64,000 nucleotides of DNA from Nocardiopsis gilva YIM 90087 (GCF_002263495.1 NZ_CP022753.1:4898001-4962000), one strand, 5' to 3'. Positions 45,148 to 55,627 are shown, counted from the stretch's first letter. The notes: a model not told the origin generated them from the sequence alone. Numbers and translations: made by a program.

Positions 45148-45182
45148 CGCGGGCGGCGGGGTGCCACACGTCGCCGCCCGCG
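45148..45182. terminator. Bidirectional terminator hairpin
   Basis: Perfect 11-bp stem CGCGGGCGGCG (45148-45158) with CGCCGCCCGCG (45172-45182) between the converging peptidase and alpha-mannosidase genes. Confidence 0.8.
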
Positions 45183-45198
45183 TTGCCAGTGCGGCGTA

Positions 45199-48100
45199 TC
45201 AGCCAGTACGCGGCGCCCGCAGCGTCACGATTTCGAAGGGGCGCAGCGCGAGCCGGACCCCCGTGCCGGTCTCCTCCGGTTCCGGGGCGTCCGGCAGGCG
45301 TCGCTCCAGCAGGTCGACGCGGGTGGCCCGGCCCGTGTCGAAGCCGAAGGCGACCTCGGCGCGGGCGCGGGTCCCCCGGGACTCGTACATCCGCACCACC
45401 ACGTCGCCGGAGCGGTCCTCGGCCAGCTTCACCGCCTCCACCACCACGCCCGGATGGTCCACGGTGACCAGCGGCGGCACCTCGCCGTCTCCCGGCACCA
45501 CGCGCTCGGGAAGGTTGATCCGGTATCCCTCGCGCACGGCATCGCCCACCTCGGCGCCGGGCACCAGCGCATAGGAGAAGCGGTGCACGCCGTGGTCGGT
45601 CCTCGGGTCCGGGAACCGCGGCGCGCGCAGCAGCGACAGCCGGACAGTGGTGGTCGTCCCGCCATCGGGCCGAACGTCGCGGGTCACGTCGTGGCCGTAG
45701 GTGGAGTCGTTGACCACCCCGTGGCCGTACCCCGGCTCGCCCACGTGGATCCAGCGGTGCGCGCACGTCTCGAACTTCGCGGCGTCCCACGACGTGTTGG
45801 TGTGCGTCGGGCGGCGCACATGCCCGAACTGGATCTCCGAGGCCGCGTCATCGGCACGCACGTCCAACGGGAATGCCGCCTTGAGGAACTTCTCGGTCTC
45901 CCTCCAGTCCACCTCGGTGGCGATGTCGAGCCGCTTCGTCCCGGGCCGCAGCGTCAGCGTCTGGGTGACCGCTGACGAACCGAACGTCCGGCGTACCCGC
46001 ACCTCAACGCCGCCGTCCGCGGCCCGGCCCGCCGTCACGTCGTCGGCGTCGACCAGGTCCACGACGGTGTTCCGGTAGAAGGAGTCGACGTCCCAGGCGT
46101 CCCACATATTGGGGAAGTCCGGGTGGAGCTGGAGCAGGTTGCCCCGCGCGCCCGGCGCCAGGGCCTCCCTCCCCTCCCGCAGGTCGAGAACGGACGTCAC
46201 CAGGCCGTCGGCGTCGACGGCGAGCCGGATCAGGCCGTTGTTCAGCACATGGGTCCCGCCCTCGCGGATATGCCGCACCTCTCCCGAGGCAGGGGTCGCG
46301 GCCCCGGCGCCGAGGGCGGGGACCCCGTTGCGCGCGTGCGGGGCGGCGTTGAACACGATGCCGGGTCCTTCCGCGTCCCTATCCGCGTCCCCAGCGGTCG
46401 GCAGCGCCCCGGACAAGGCGCGCTGGGCGGTGTCGATGAGCTCGGTGAGCTCGGCTGCCACGGCGGCATAGGTGGCCGCCGCCTCGCGGTGCACCCAGGC
46501 GATCGACGTGCCCGGGAGGATGTCGTGGAACTGGTGCAGCAGGACCGTGCGCCACACGCGGTCCAGCCGCTCATAGGGGTAGTCGAGGCCGGTGCGGAGC
46601 GCCGCCGTCGCCGCCCACAGCTCGGCCTCCCGCAGCAGGTGCTCACTGCGCCGGTTGCCCTGCTTGGTGGCGGCCTGGCTGGTGTAGGTGGCGCGGTGCA
46701 GCTCCAGGTAGAGCTCGCCGAGCCACACCGGCGCGTCGGCGTACTCCTGGCGCGCCTTGGCGAAGAAGTCGGCCGGACGCTCGATCTCCACCTTCGGCGA
46801 CCCTTCGAGGTCGCGCAGGCGCTCGGCGCGGGCCAGCATCTCGCGGGTCGGGCCGCCCCCGCCGTCGCCCCAGCCGAAGGGGGCCAGCGACCGGGTGCCC
46901 GCACCCTTCTCGCGGTAGTTGCGCGCGGCGTGCGCCATTTCCCGGCCGGACAGCTCGGAGTTGTAAGTGTCGACGGGCGGGAAGTGGGTGAAGACGCGGG
47001 TGCCGTCGATGCCCTCCCACCAGAAGGTGTGGTGCGGGAAGGGGTTCTTCTGGTTCCAGGAGATCTTCTGGGTGAGGAACCACTCCGACCCCGACAGCTT
47101 CACGATCTGCGGCAGGGCGGCGGAGTAGCCGAAGCTGTCGGGCAGCCACACCTCGCGGGTGTCGGTCCCGAACTCCTCGGCGAAGAACCGCTGGCCGTAG
47201 ACGAACTGCCGGGCCAGGGCCTCGGCCCCGGGCATGTTGGTGTCGGCCTCCACCCACATGCCACCGACGGGCACGAACTTCCCCTCTGACGCCTTCTTCT
47301 TGACGCGCTCATAGACCTCGGGGCGGTGCTCCTTGATCCACGCCAGCTGCTGGGCCTGGGACATCGCGAACAGGAACTCGGGGTGGTCGTCCATCAGAGC
47401 GGCGACGTTGGCGGTGGTACGCGCCACCTTGCGCACCGTCTCGCGCAGCGGCCACAGCCAGGCCGAGTCGATGTGCGCGTGCCCGATGGCCGAGATCCGG
47501 TGCGCGCTGGTGTGCGCGGGCGCGGCCAGGGCGGGGGCCAGCTCCTCCCGCGCGCGGGCGGCCGTCGCGTTGACGTCGGCCAGGTCGACGGCGTCGAGCG
47601 CGCGCTCCAGCGCCCGCAGCAGCTCCCAGCGGCGCGGCGAGTCGACAGGCAGCTCGCGCATGAGCTGGTCGAGCACGTCCATGTCCTGGACCAGCTCCCA
47701 CACGGTCGCGTCGAAGACCGCGAGGTCCACGCCGCGCACCACGTACAGCGGGCGGTCGTGGGCGGTCTCCCGGTCGCCGAGCTCGGTGGGCTGGAAGGGG
47801 GGGACGCCCAGGACGACCGGGTTGGCGGCGGCTTCGACGTAGTACTCGACCCGCTGCCCGCCGGTCGCCGGGGAGCCGACGCGCAGCCAGCGGTTGCGCG
47901 GGCTGAGCCCCTTCACCACGGCGCCGTCGGCCGTGTAGGCCAGGCCCTCGCACTGGAAGCCGGGCATGCGCTCGTCGAAGCCGAGGTCGATGACGGCCTC
48001 GACGGTGCTCCCCGACCACTCGGGAGGCACCTCGCCGCGCACCCGGAACCAGGTGGTGCCCCAGGGCGGCCCCCACGCGTCGCCCACCGACGCGGCCGTG

Positions 48101-48258
48101 TAGGGCGCGAAGAGCCCGGCCGCGACCGGCACCGGCTCGCCCGCGACGTCCCAGCGAGCGATCTCCATCGGAACCGTCTCCGGGTAGACGGCGGGGCGGA
48201 TGCGTTCGTTGAGGACTCGGGTGACGCGGTCCTCGACCAGCGTGCGGTCGTCGTGCAT
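45199..48258 (-). CDS. GH38 alpha-mannosidase
   Basis: Large retaining alpha-mannosidase, about 1019 aa, that trims alpha-linked mannose from N-glycan fragments. Catalytic zinc and nucleophile motifs are IGHAHIDSAWLWPLRET (HxHxD), GGMWVEADTNMPGAEAL, EVWLPDSFGYSAALPQI (catalytic Asp) and LHQFHDILPGTSI. The N-terminal and C-terminal beta domains match the family layout. ATG 48258 has AGAGAGG at good spacing; a GTG two codons earlier is the alternative. No signal peptide, so it acts inside the cell on imported glycans. Last gene of the leftward glycan operon. Confidence 0.93.
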   Translation of the reverse strand: MHDDRTLVEDRVTRVLNERIRPAVYPETVPMEIARWDVAGEPVPVAAGLFAPYTAASVGDAWGPPWGTTWFRVRGEVPPEWSGSTVEAVIDLGFDERMPGFQCEGLAYTADGAVVKGLSPRNRWLRVGSPATGGQRVEYYVEAAANPVVLGVPPFQPTELGDRETAHDRPLYVVRGVDLAVFDATVWELVQDMDVLDQLMRELPVDSPRRWELLRALERALDAVDLADVNATAARAREELAPALAAPAHTSAHRISAIGHAHIDSAWLWPLRETVRKVARTTANVAALMDDHPEFLFAMSQAQQLAWIKEHRPEVYERVKKKASEGKFVPVGGMWVEADTNMPGAEALARQFVYGQRFFAEEFGTDTREVWLPDSFGYSAALPQIVKLSGSEWFLTQKISWNQKNPFPHHTFWWEGIDGTRVFTHFPPVDTYNSELSGREMAHAARNYREKGAGTRSLAPFGWGDGGGGPTREMLARAERLRDLEGSPKVEIERPADFFAKARQEYADAPVWLGELYLELHRATYTSQAATKQGNRRSEHLLREAELWAATAALRTGLDYPYERLDRVWRTVLLHQFHDILPGTSIAWVHREAAATYAAVAAELTELIDTAQRALSGALPTAGDADRDAEGPGIVFNAAPHARNGVPALGAGAATPASGEVRHIREGGTHVLNNGLIRLAVDADGLVTSVLDLREGREALAPGARGNLLQLHPDFPNMWDAWDVDSFYRNTVVDLVDADDVTAGRAADGGVEVRVRRTFGSSAVTQTLTLRPGTKRLDIATEVDWRETEKFLKAAFPLDVRADDAASEIQFGHVRRPTHTNTSWDAAKFETCAHRWIHVGEPGYGHGVVNDSTYGHDVTRDVRPDGGTTTTVRLSLLRAPRFPDPRTDHGVHRFSYALVPGAEVGDAVREGYRINLPERVVPGDGEVPPLVTVDHPGVVVEAVKLAEDRSGDVVVRMYESRGTRARAEVAFGFDTGRATRVDLLERRLPDAPEPEETGTGVRLALRPFEIVTLRAPRTG

Positions 48259-48310
48259 GTCCACCTCTCTTCGGGGTCGTCGATGCCGGTGGCCGGCCGG
48301 CGCGCCGCGC

Positions 48311-50429
48311 TCACCAGGTGTGCCGCAGCACCGCCGGAGCGGATCGCCGGTAGTCGTCGCCGATGGCGTGGATCTCCAGCCGCGCCGCCCGCTCCCCGGG
48401 GTAGCGGCGCGCCCCGGTCAGGTAGTGGGCGGTGGTGGCGGTGGCGCCGAGCAGGGTCGGGCCGTCGGGTGTGGCCTGGAGGACCTCGTAGTGGCGGGCA
48501 CTGCCCCCGGCGTACCAGCGCACCCGCAGCGCGGCGGAGCTGTCGGCGTCGGTGTGCGCGGCCTCGATTCGCGGGGCGCGGGGCCGTCCGGGCGGCTGTC
48601 CGGTGCGCGGGGCCAGGCGCAGCCGACCGAGCCGCCACCGCACGCCCTCGGCCCGGCCCCGCCCTCGCTGTTCGACCGCAGCCGGACCCCCAGCGCGCGC
48701 AGGGTGCGGCCGTGCCCGCCCGGGAGCGGGAAGGTGCTGCGGGACCAGGACGTCCCGGGATCGGTTCGACGGGGGCGCTGAGGTACTCATACGGTGGCGC
48801 CTCGCCCGGCCGCGCGGGGGCCGTCCAGGCGACGGCCAGTTCCACCGTCGTCCCCGGGTCGCCGCTGTGCACGAGTTCCACAACCGTGTCCGTACCCGCC
48901 GCGATGGCCGATCGGACGGGATAGAGGTCGATTTCCACGGGTGTCGCGGTGATCCCGCCGCAGAGCAGGGAGTTCCCGCCGTGGAAGGGCGCATCGAAGT
49001 CGAAGTCGACCGTGACGCCGCCGTCGCCGCCGCGGCGGACCCAGCGCCGGGGCGGAAGGACGTCCTGCACGCCCAGGTGGTGCCATTCCCGGTCGGAGAC
49101 GATCCGCCCCTCGATCGCGTAGCGGAGTCCGTGCCCGGTGTTGAAGACGGTGCCGAAGGGTGCCGCCACGACGGCGCAGCGGTCGGCCACGTGGGCGGAG
49201 ACCCCAGGCCACCGGGCGGAGGGGGCGGGGGCGGCCGGGTCGCCGGAGGGGCCGGTCCAGAACCGGTCGTCGCGTCGGTGGAACTCCCCCGGCGGCGCGG
49301 ATTCGGGCGTCGAAGTGTGCGTCCACTCCGGCCGGTAGAAGCCGATCGAGGTGACCCCGGCCGGGTCGGCGGCGAACAGCGCGTCCCAGTCGACCGGTGT
49401 GCCGTAACCGCGCGCTTCGACGTCGACGCCGGCCCACAGCTCGTGCGGATCGCGGTCGAGGCGGGTGGCGCGGGCGGCGGAGTCGGCGAGTCCGTCGGCG
49501 GTCCAGTCGAAGTTGAGGAACATGGTGTGGGCGACCGGCGTCCCGGCGTCGTGGAAGAACGGTTCGTTGGCGTCGTTCAGCCGGTTCTGCCAGGCGATGG
49601 CCCCGCTGGTGGTCATGGAGTCGTACCAGCAGACGCGGAGCGCCGAGGTGGTGCGCAGGTGACGCAGGAATCCGCGCATGGCGTCGGCCAGGGCGGTGCC
49701 GCCCCCGGCGGTCTCGGCGTTGATGAACCAGCCGTCGAAACCGTAGGCCTGCGCCACCTCGGCGAGCTTGTCGGCGACGGGGTAGCGGCCGGTGGCGTCG
49801 TCGAGCCGCACAAGGTCGCGGGTCCAGCGCAGGTCGCCGCCGTAGGCGATGGGCGGGAGGAACACGGTTCCCAGCACCCGGACCCCATTGCGGTGCGCGG
49901 CGTCGACCACGGGAGCGTTGGGTGCCAGGATCAGCCCCTCGGCAGAGGAGCCACCCCAGAACACCAGCTCCTCCAGATACGACCAGTAGGTGAGCGCGTA
50001 GTAGAACGAGGCGCTTCGCGCCCCCCATTCTCCTTGGCTGGGGTTGCCCGAGGTGGGGGCGAAGGACACCAGCGACTGCACCCGCGCACCTCCGGCGGGC
50101 GCGCCGGGGTGGGGTCCCACGGGCGCGACGCGGACGGCCAGCGGAACCGTGGCGGTGTTGTAGGGCAGGTCGGGATCGTCCTGCGGGCGGTAGTCGAGCA
50201 GGCTCCGCCAGACGACACCCTCCTCGGGCTGCCCGTCGGGCACGGAGTCGGGGAACCAGTAGGCGGCCTCGGGTCGCGCGGCGCGCCCGGGCCCGGTGCG
50301 CGACGGGGCGTCGGCCGGTAGGGCCCCCGCTGCCGGGCGGGGGCCGATGGTCGTGGCCAGCGCGGTCAGGGTGCCGGCGGTGATCACGCCGCGGCGGGTG
50401 GGGCGGACGGGGTCATGGGGGATGTCCAC
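48311..50429 (-). CDS. GH85 endo-beta-N-acetylglucosaminidase, Tat-exported, two frameshifts
   Basis: Cleaves the GlcNAc-GlcNAc core of N-glycans. From GTG 50429 (AGGAGG upstream): twin-arginine PTRRGVITAGTLTALATT, EEGVVWRSLLDYRPQDDPD, YWSYLEELVFWGGSSAEGLI, GTVFLPPIAYGG, catalytic YGFDGWFINAETAGG (Asn-x-Glu) and a Trp/Gly-rich C-part. The frame is lost twice near the end: at about 48760-48764 (a missing base would restore EPDPGTSWSRSTF) and at about 48650-48660 (restoring ...GVRLRSN then EGVRWRLGRLRL). The true end reads AHYLTGARRYPGERAARLEI before the stop at 48311, giving roughly 705 residues. Both breaks look like single lost bases in G/C runs. Confidence 0.88.
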
Positions 50430-50447
50430 GGTGGGTTCCTCCTGTGC

Positions 50448-51751
50448 TCAGAGCAGGACCTCATCGGGGTGACCACCTCGGTGATGCCGCGTGCGTTCAG
50501 GTGGTCGGCATCAGCGGCGCGGTCGGCGCGGACCAGGGCGGCGCGGATGCCGGTGTCGGCCAGCCGCGCCCACGCCTCGAAGACCGGGCCGCCGGGAGCG
50601 CAGGTGGAGCGGCGCGGCGCGGTCGCCGGGTCGCCGGGGTCGAAGGCCAGGGCGAGGCGGCGCGGTGCGGGGGTCGGCGGGTGGGCGCGCAGCTCGTCCA
50701 CGAGCCGCGCCAGTCGGCGCCCGGCCGGTTTGACCTCGCGGTCGACGGTGAGCAGGCCGAGGTCGTACTCCAGCTCGGGGAAGTCGGCCAGTGCGCGGTC
50801 GACGTCATGGGAGCACCACCAGGTCACCCCCCACACGTTGGCGCAGGTGGCAACGTTGCGCACGGTGGTCTCGGCGAAGTCGGCGGCCGACCGGGGCGGG
50901 ATGTGCGGCCGGGGCGCGCCCACCTCCTGGAGCCAGACCGGCCGTCGCGGGTCCGACGCCCAGGCGGTGGCCAGCTCCACCAGGTATTCGGCGTGGTGGA
51001 GGGTGGCCGCGCCGGTGGGGCCGTGCTTCTGGGCCGTCCCGTTGAACACCCACGAGTGCACGGTGGTCGCGGCGCCAAGACACACGGCGTGCTCGGGGGT
51101 GAAGGGGTGGCCGTCCAGGTACCAGACCTTGTCGTCCTCCGCGTGCAGGTGGAGGCGGTGCGGGGCGCCGTCCTCGCACGCCTTGAGCATCCGGTCCAGC
51201 CAGGCCGCGGCGCCGGTGGGGTCCACGCGGTCCGGGTCGGGGTGGGGGTCCCCGGAGAACTGGTTGACCTCGTTGCCCAGCGTCATGCCGAGGAAGTTGG
51301 GGCGGTCGGCCAGGGCCGCGGCGAGGGTGCACAGGTACGCCTCGACACCGCTGACCGCGTCGGGGTCGGTGAAGAGGTTGCGGCGCTGCCAGGTGCGAAT
51401 CCAGGTGGGGAGGAAGTCGAATCCGGACAGGTGCCCCTGCACACCGTCGACGGCGACGTCGAGCCCGCACGCGGCGGCGGTGTCGACCAGGCACAGCAGC
51501 TGCTCCACGGCGCGCGGGCGGATGAGCGTCCGGCTGGGCTGGAACACCGGCCACAGGGGGAAGACGCGGACGTGGTCGAGGCCCAGCCCGGCGATCGATT
51601 CCAGGTCGGCGCGGACCTCGTCGATGTCGAAGTCGAGCCAGTGGTGGAACCAGCCGCGGGTGGGCGTGTAGTTGGCCCCGAACCGGAGGAGCCGGGAGGC
51701 GTGACCGGGCTGGGTCGGCTCTTGGGTCGGCTCTGTGGTCGCGTCCGTCAT
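50448..51751 (-). CDS. GH5-type mannosidase/glycosidase, 3' frameshift
   Basis: TIM-barrel glycosidase of about 434 aa. Visible: LRFGANYTPTRGWFHHWLDF, acid/base in GMTLGNEVNQFSG, nucleophile in PVWLQEVGAPRP and TWWCSHDVDR. In Bifidobacterium, related GH5_18 enzymes split Man-beta-1,4-GlcNAc left after N-glycan trimming, which would fit the neighbours; subfamily is inferred. The frame as given runs to 50384, overlapping the next gene. One additional base in the CGGGG run at 50465-50469 gives the ending EVVTPDEVLL and a stop at 50448, just before the next gene's AGGAGG. ATG 51751 overlaps the permease stop (ATGA). Confidence 0.85.
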
Positions 51752-52659
51752 CCTTTGATGGCCCCTTCATTGACGCCGCGGAAGAAGTAGCGCTGCAGGG
51801 TGAGGAAGAGCAGGATCAGCGGGGCGACGGCGATGATGGTGCCCGCGGCGATGAGCCGCTGGTCGCCGACGAACGTCCCCTTGAGGTAGTTCAGGCCGAT
51901 GGTGAGCGTGTAGTAGTCCGGGTCGCTGAGCACGATCAGCGGCCACAGGAAATCATCCCAGGCCCCCATGAACGCGAAGATCGCGACGACCGCGATCGTG
52001 CCCTTGACCGAGGGCAGCGCGACCCGGGTGAAGCGCTGCCAAGCGTTGGCGCCGTCGATCATCGCGGCCTCGTCGATCTGCGTGGACTGCGCGAGGAAGG
52101 CGTTGTACATGAGCAGCACGTTCAACGCGCCGACCATGCCGGGCAGGACGACCGCGACGAGGGTGTCGTTGAGGTGTACCGACCGCATCATGAGGAACTG
52201 CGCGACCATGATGGCCTCACCGGGGACCAGCAGCGCCAGGATGAACACGCCGAGGGCGGCCCGGCGGCCGCGGAACCGCAGCCGGGCCAGGGCGTACCCG
52301 GCCAGCGAGGCGCCGACGACGTTGAGCACGACGGTGGCCAGCGCGACGCGCACGGAGTTCCACACATAGCCCCACACCGGCAGGACCTCGCCGACGCGGA
52401 CGAAGTTGCCCAGCGTGGGGTCGGCGGGTACGAAGCGCGGCGGGCTGGCGTAGATGTCCTCGCCGATGCCCTTCAGCGCGGTCGACAGCTGCCACAGGAA
52501 GGGGCCGACGCTGATCGCCATGATGAGCAGGAGCAGGGCATAGCGCAGGACGGTGCGAGTGCGGCGCCCCACGCGCCGCTTGGCCACCGGGCGGGCCGGA
52601 CGCGGCGCGGGCGGAGAGGACGACGAGGGGGTCCCAGGGTCGGTTCGGGTGCCGGTCAT
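51748..52659 (-). CDS. ABC sugar permease (MalG/CUT1 type)
   Basis: Inner-membrane permease, 303 aa, six helices, with the EAA coupling loop EAAMIDGANAWQRFTRVALP. The second permease of the CUT1 importer; overlaps the preceding permease by ATGA and the following GH5 gene by ATGA. The N-terminus is a Pro/Ser-rich cytosolic tail. No ATPase gene is nearby; actinomycetes often use a shared MsiK-type ATPase. Confidence 0.94.
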   Translation of the reverse strand: MTGTRTDPGTPSSSSPPAPRPARPVAKRRVGRRTRTVLRYALLLLIMAISVGPFLWQLSTALKGIGEDIYASPPRFVPADPTLGNFVRVGEVLPVWGYVWNSVRVALATVVLNVVGASLAGYALARLRFRGRRAALGVFILALLVPGEAIMVAQFLMMRSVHLNDTLVAVVLPGMVGALNVLLMYNAFLAQSTQIDEAAMIDGANAWQRFTRVALPSVKGTIAVVAIFAFMGAWDDFLWPLIVLSDPDYYTLTIGLNYLKGTFVGDQRLIAAGTIIAVAPLILLFLTLQRYFFRGVNEGAIKG

Positions 52660-53624
52660 CGCGGGTCCTTCCGGCCGGTCTGCAGGCGCAGCACGGACAG
52701 CAGCAGGCCCAGGGTGAGGCCGAACAGCACCAGGCTGAGCGCCGCCCCGTAGCCGACGTGGCCGTTGAGCCCGGCGCTGACCTCACGGATCAGCATGACC
52801 AGGGTGACGTCGCGCCCGCCCGGTCCGGCGGTGTCGCCGGACAGGATGAAGATCTCGGTGAAGACGCGGAACGCCGCGACGGCGCTGAGCGCCGAGATCA
52901 GCGTCATCGTGGTGCGCATCGCGGGCAGGGTGACGACGAAGAAGCGCCGGACGGCCCCGGCGCCGTCGACCTGGGCGGCCTCGTGCAGTTCCTCCGGGAC
53001 CCGGCCGAGGGTGGCGAGGTAGATGATCATGTAGTAGCCGAGCCCCTTCCAGATGGTGACGACCATGGCGCTGGCCAGCAGCAGCCACTCGTCGGTGAGG
53101 AAGGGGATGGGGTCCTTCAGCACGCCCAGGGCCTCCAGGGTGCCGTTGACCAGGCCGCGGCTGTCCAGCAGCCAGGTCCAGATCAGACCCACCACCACGG
53201 CCGAGGCGATCACCGGCGTGTAGAAGACGGTCCGGAAGAACCCGATGCCCGGCCCCTTGTCGCGCACCAGCAGGGCTAGCAGCAGCGGCAGGAACACCAG
53301 CGGCGGCACGACGCCGATCACGTACAGCGCCCCGTTGCGCAGGGCCAGCCAGAACCGGGGGTCGTCGGCCATGCGGGCGAAGTTGTCCAGGCCGGTGAAG
53401 GTGCCGGGGCTGATGGTGCGGGCGTCGGTAAACGCCAGGAGGAAGGTGTTGAGGAAGGGGTAGATGTTGAAGATCAGGCAGGCGGCGAGCCCGGGCAGGA
53501 GGAACAGCCAGGGCGTGGCCGCCCCCTGCATCCGCGGCCCGGAGCGTCGCTCCGGGGATCCGCCGCGGACCCCGGCGGTCGTGCTCTCCGACCGCCGGTC
53601 CCGGAGAAGGACGTGCGCACTCAT
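52656..53624 (-). CDS. ABC sugar permease (MalF/CUT1 type)
   Basis: Permease of 322 aa with PWLFLLPGLAACLIFNIYPF at TM1 and coupling loop ELHEAAQVDGAGAVRRFFVV. Partner of the downstream MalG-type permease, with which it shares an ATGA overlap. It is separated from the binding-protein gene by 700 bp of repeats, but is probably co-transcribed or has its own promoter there. Confidence 0.94.
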   Translation of the reverse strand: MSAHVLLRDRRSESTTAGVRGGSPERRSGPRMQGAATPWLFLLPGLAACLIFNIYPFLNTFLLAFTDARTISPGTFTGLDNFARMADDPRFWLALRNGALYVIGVVPPLVFLPLLLALLVRDKGPGIGFFRTVFYTPVIASAVVVGLIWTWLLDSRGLVNGTLEALGVLKDPIPFLTDEWLLLASAMVVTIWKGLGYYMIIYLATLGRVPEELHEAAQVDGAGAVRRFFVVTLPAMRTTMTLISALSAVAAFRVFTEIFILSGDTAGPGGRDVTLVMLIREVSAGLNGHVGYGAALSLVLFGLTLGLLLSVLRLQTGRKDPR

Positions 53625-53699
53625 GCGGCCCCACCTTCGTGTTCGTGACCTGGCCAGCGGCGGTCATGGGGGCGTGCGGGCGAGAGGGACGCTCCCTCG

Positions 53700-54260
53700 G
53701 CGGTGATCACGGGATGGGGCAGGAGGTCTGCTGGGTCGGCCCGGTCCGCTCCTCCGGTGTTCTGTGGGAAATGCGGCGCCGAGGGCGGAGGGGGCTGGGC
53801 GCGCCGGTCGCGTCGGGGATGCGGCCGGGCGGGGCAGCGGTGTCGGCCCGCACCGCCGGGCGCCTCCCGATGGAGTCGCGAGGGCAGCGACGGCGGAGGA
53901 GGTGGGGCGCCCCTCATCGACTCCCGGGCGGGACATGCGGGCGGCCCGGAAGTCGGATTGCGGGCCGCCAGGCGCCGGGTATGCCCGGTTTGCCACAAGT
54001 TCCCCGCGATGATCACGGCAATTGTTCCGGCAAACCGGACAGAACCGAGGACTTCTGCCGTGATCATCGGCGAGAAAGCCCCGAACTCGCGCATGGCGCA
54101 CGTGCTCCCACACGAAGCGAAACATCGGCATTCCGGATAGGCCTGGCGGCGCCAACCGGACCGGCCGGATCCGGCCTCCCACGCCCCCAGAGACCAGAGA
54201 GCGCTTTCCCACCCCCGGCGCGCCCCAAGCCCACCCCAACCCCGACCGCCGCCTCGGCGG
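53700..54260. repeat. Intergenic repeat family 2, locus 2
   Basis: This 700-bp gene-free spacer carries diverged copies of the 39.3-40.2 kb material. Shared blocks include GGTATGCCCGGTTTGCCACA (53978-53997; cf. about 39669-39689), GAGGGCGGAGGGGGCTGG (cf. 39413) and AGAGAGCGCTTTCCC (near 54195; cf. 39878, in an opposite-facing arm). A TGATCA motif is embedded at 54010, 54061 and elsewhere. No coding frame is credible. The spacer separates the binding-protein and permease genes. Confidence 0.7.
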
Positions 54261-54328
54261 CTGGCGCCGCCGACGGCGTCGGGCCGCGGGGACGCGGGGG
54301 CGGACGGGGGCAGCGTCGGCATCGTCGT

Positions 54329-55627
54329 TCACTCCGTGTCGAGGAGGCTGTTGCACTCGTCGACGGCGGCATCTAGTGCCTGCCGGGGTGTCTTGTCGCC
54401 GCGCATCGCCAGGGCGATCTCGTTGCGCAGGATGTTCTGCATCTGGTCGCTGAAGCGCACCGGCGTGTAGTTGGTGGCGGTGGCGAGCTGGGTGGCCGCC
54501 GCGACGCGGACCCGGCCCTCGTCGGTGCCGTCCTCCTCGGTGAAGTAGGGGTCGTCGAGCGACCCGACCGTGCTGGGGAAGATCTGCACCTCGTGGGCGA
54601 ACGCCTCCTGGTTCTCGGCGTTGGTGACGAACTCGGCGAAGGCGGTGGCGGTCGCGGGGTGGGACGTCCGCGCGGAGACGGCGAGCCCCTGCAGGTACAT
54701 GTGCGCCTGGCCGGTGTTGGTGAGGACCTCGGTGATGCCGACGTTCTTGTAGAGGCTGGGCGCGTTGGTGCGGAAATTGTCCAGGTCGTAGGCGCTTCCC
54801 GGGGCCCAGGCGATCGCCTCGCTCATGAACTGCTCGCCGCTGCCCGTGTAGTCCTGGGTGAGCGACTCGGGCACAAGCGCGCCCGCGTCGTACATCTCCT
54901 TGTAGCGCTGGATCATCTCCACCGCGGCGGCGTCGTTGAAGGTGAACGCGGTGCCGTCCTCGTTCATCAGCTGGGAGCCGTACAGGCCGAGGTCCACGAT
55001 GCCGGGGGTCTGGCCGAGCATGGCGATCTCGCCGTCGGTCGCCTCGGCCATGGTGATCGCTTGGTCGAACAGCTCGTCGTAGCTGGTGGGCGGTGCGTCC
55101 GGGTCGAGCCCGGCCTGCTCGAACAGCGCGCGGTTGTAGAAGATCGGGCCGGTGTTGAGGTACCAGGGGTAGGCGTACGTGCCGGACCGGCCCGGCATGG
55201 CGAACCCCGACCACGCGTCGGGCAGGTACGCCTTGGACGCCTCGGGGCGGGCTTCGTCGATGTCGAGTACCAGCTCCGCCTTGGCCAGCGGGTAGACGAG
55301 GTCGGGGGCGACGTTCACGACGTCGGGCAGTTCTCCTGCCGCCGCGTCGACGCTGAGTTTCTCCGCGTACCCTTCCGCCGGCTGGTCCAGCCATTTCACC
55401 GTGGCTCCGGGGTGCTCCTTCTCGAACGCCGCGATGACGCCGTTGAAGTACTCGCTGTAGTCGGCCTTGAGATTCCAGGTCTGGAAGGTGATCTCACCGG
55501 TGACCTCTCCGGTGATCTCGCCCTGGGGCGCCGCGGTCCCGGTGTTGCCACCGATCCCGCAGCCGGACACCGCCAGGGCGGCGGCGGTCACCAGGGCGCC
55601 GATGCTCGCGTGTGGGCGGATGCGCAT
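54329..55627 (-). CDS. ABC sugar-binding lipoprotein
   Basis: CUT1 solute-binding protein of 432 aa capturing oligosaccharides. Signal with lipobox AALAVSGCGIGG, a repeated GEITGEVTGEITFQTW linker, then YFNGVIAAFEKEHPGATVKW and LPDVVNVAPDLVYPLAKAEL, the bacterial SBP fold. It is the first gene of the leftward glycan operon, divergent from a lacI gene. ATG 55627 follows AGGAGG. Likely ligand here: Man_nGlcNAc released by GH85. Confidence 0.93.
   Translation of the reverse strand: MRIRPHASIGALVTAAALAVSGCGIGGNTGTAAPQGEITGEVTGEITFQTWNLKADYSEYFNGVIAAFEKEHPGATVKWLDQPAEGYAEKLSVDAAAGELPDVVNVAPDLVYPLAKAELVLDIDEARPEASKAYLPDAWSGFAMPGRSGTYAYPWYLNTGPIFYNRALFEQAGLDPDAPPTSYDELFDQAITMAEATDGEIAMLGQTPGIVDLGLYGSQLMNEDGTAFTFNDAAAVEMIQRYKEMYDAGALVPESLTQDYTGSGEQFMSEAIAWAPGSAYDLDNFRTNAPSLYKNVGITEVLTNTGQAHMYLQGLAVSARTSHPATATAFAEFVTNAENQEAFAHEVQIFPSTVGSLDDPYFTEEDGTDEGRVRVAAATQLATATNYTPVRFSDQMQNILRNEIALAMRGDKTPRQALDAAVDECNSLLDTE

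Noticed and set aside
51748-51751. Overlap of permease and GH5 genes as a possible frameshift
   Set aside because: An ATGA stop/start overlap is normal translational coupling and both proteins are complete at this junction.
53664-55394. 576-aa minus-strand frame overlapping the SBP gene
   Set aside because: It is the wrong frame of the binding-protein gene extended into the repeat spacer.
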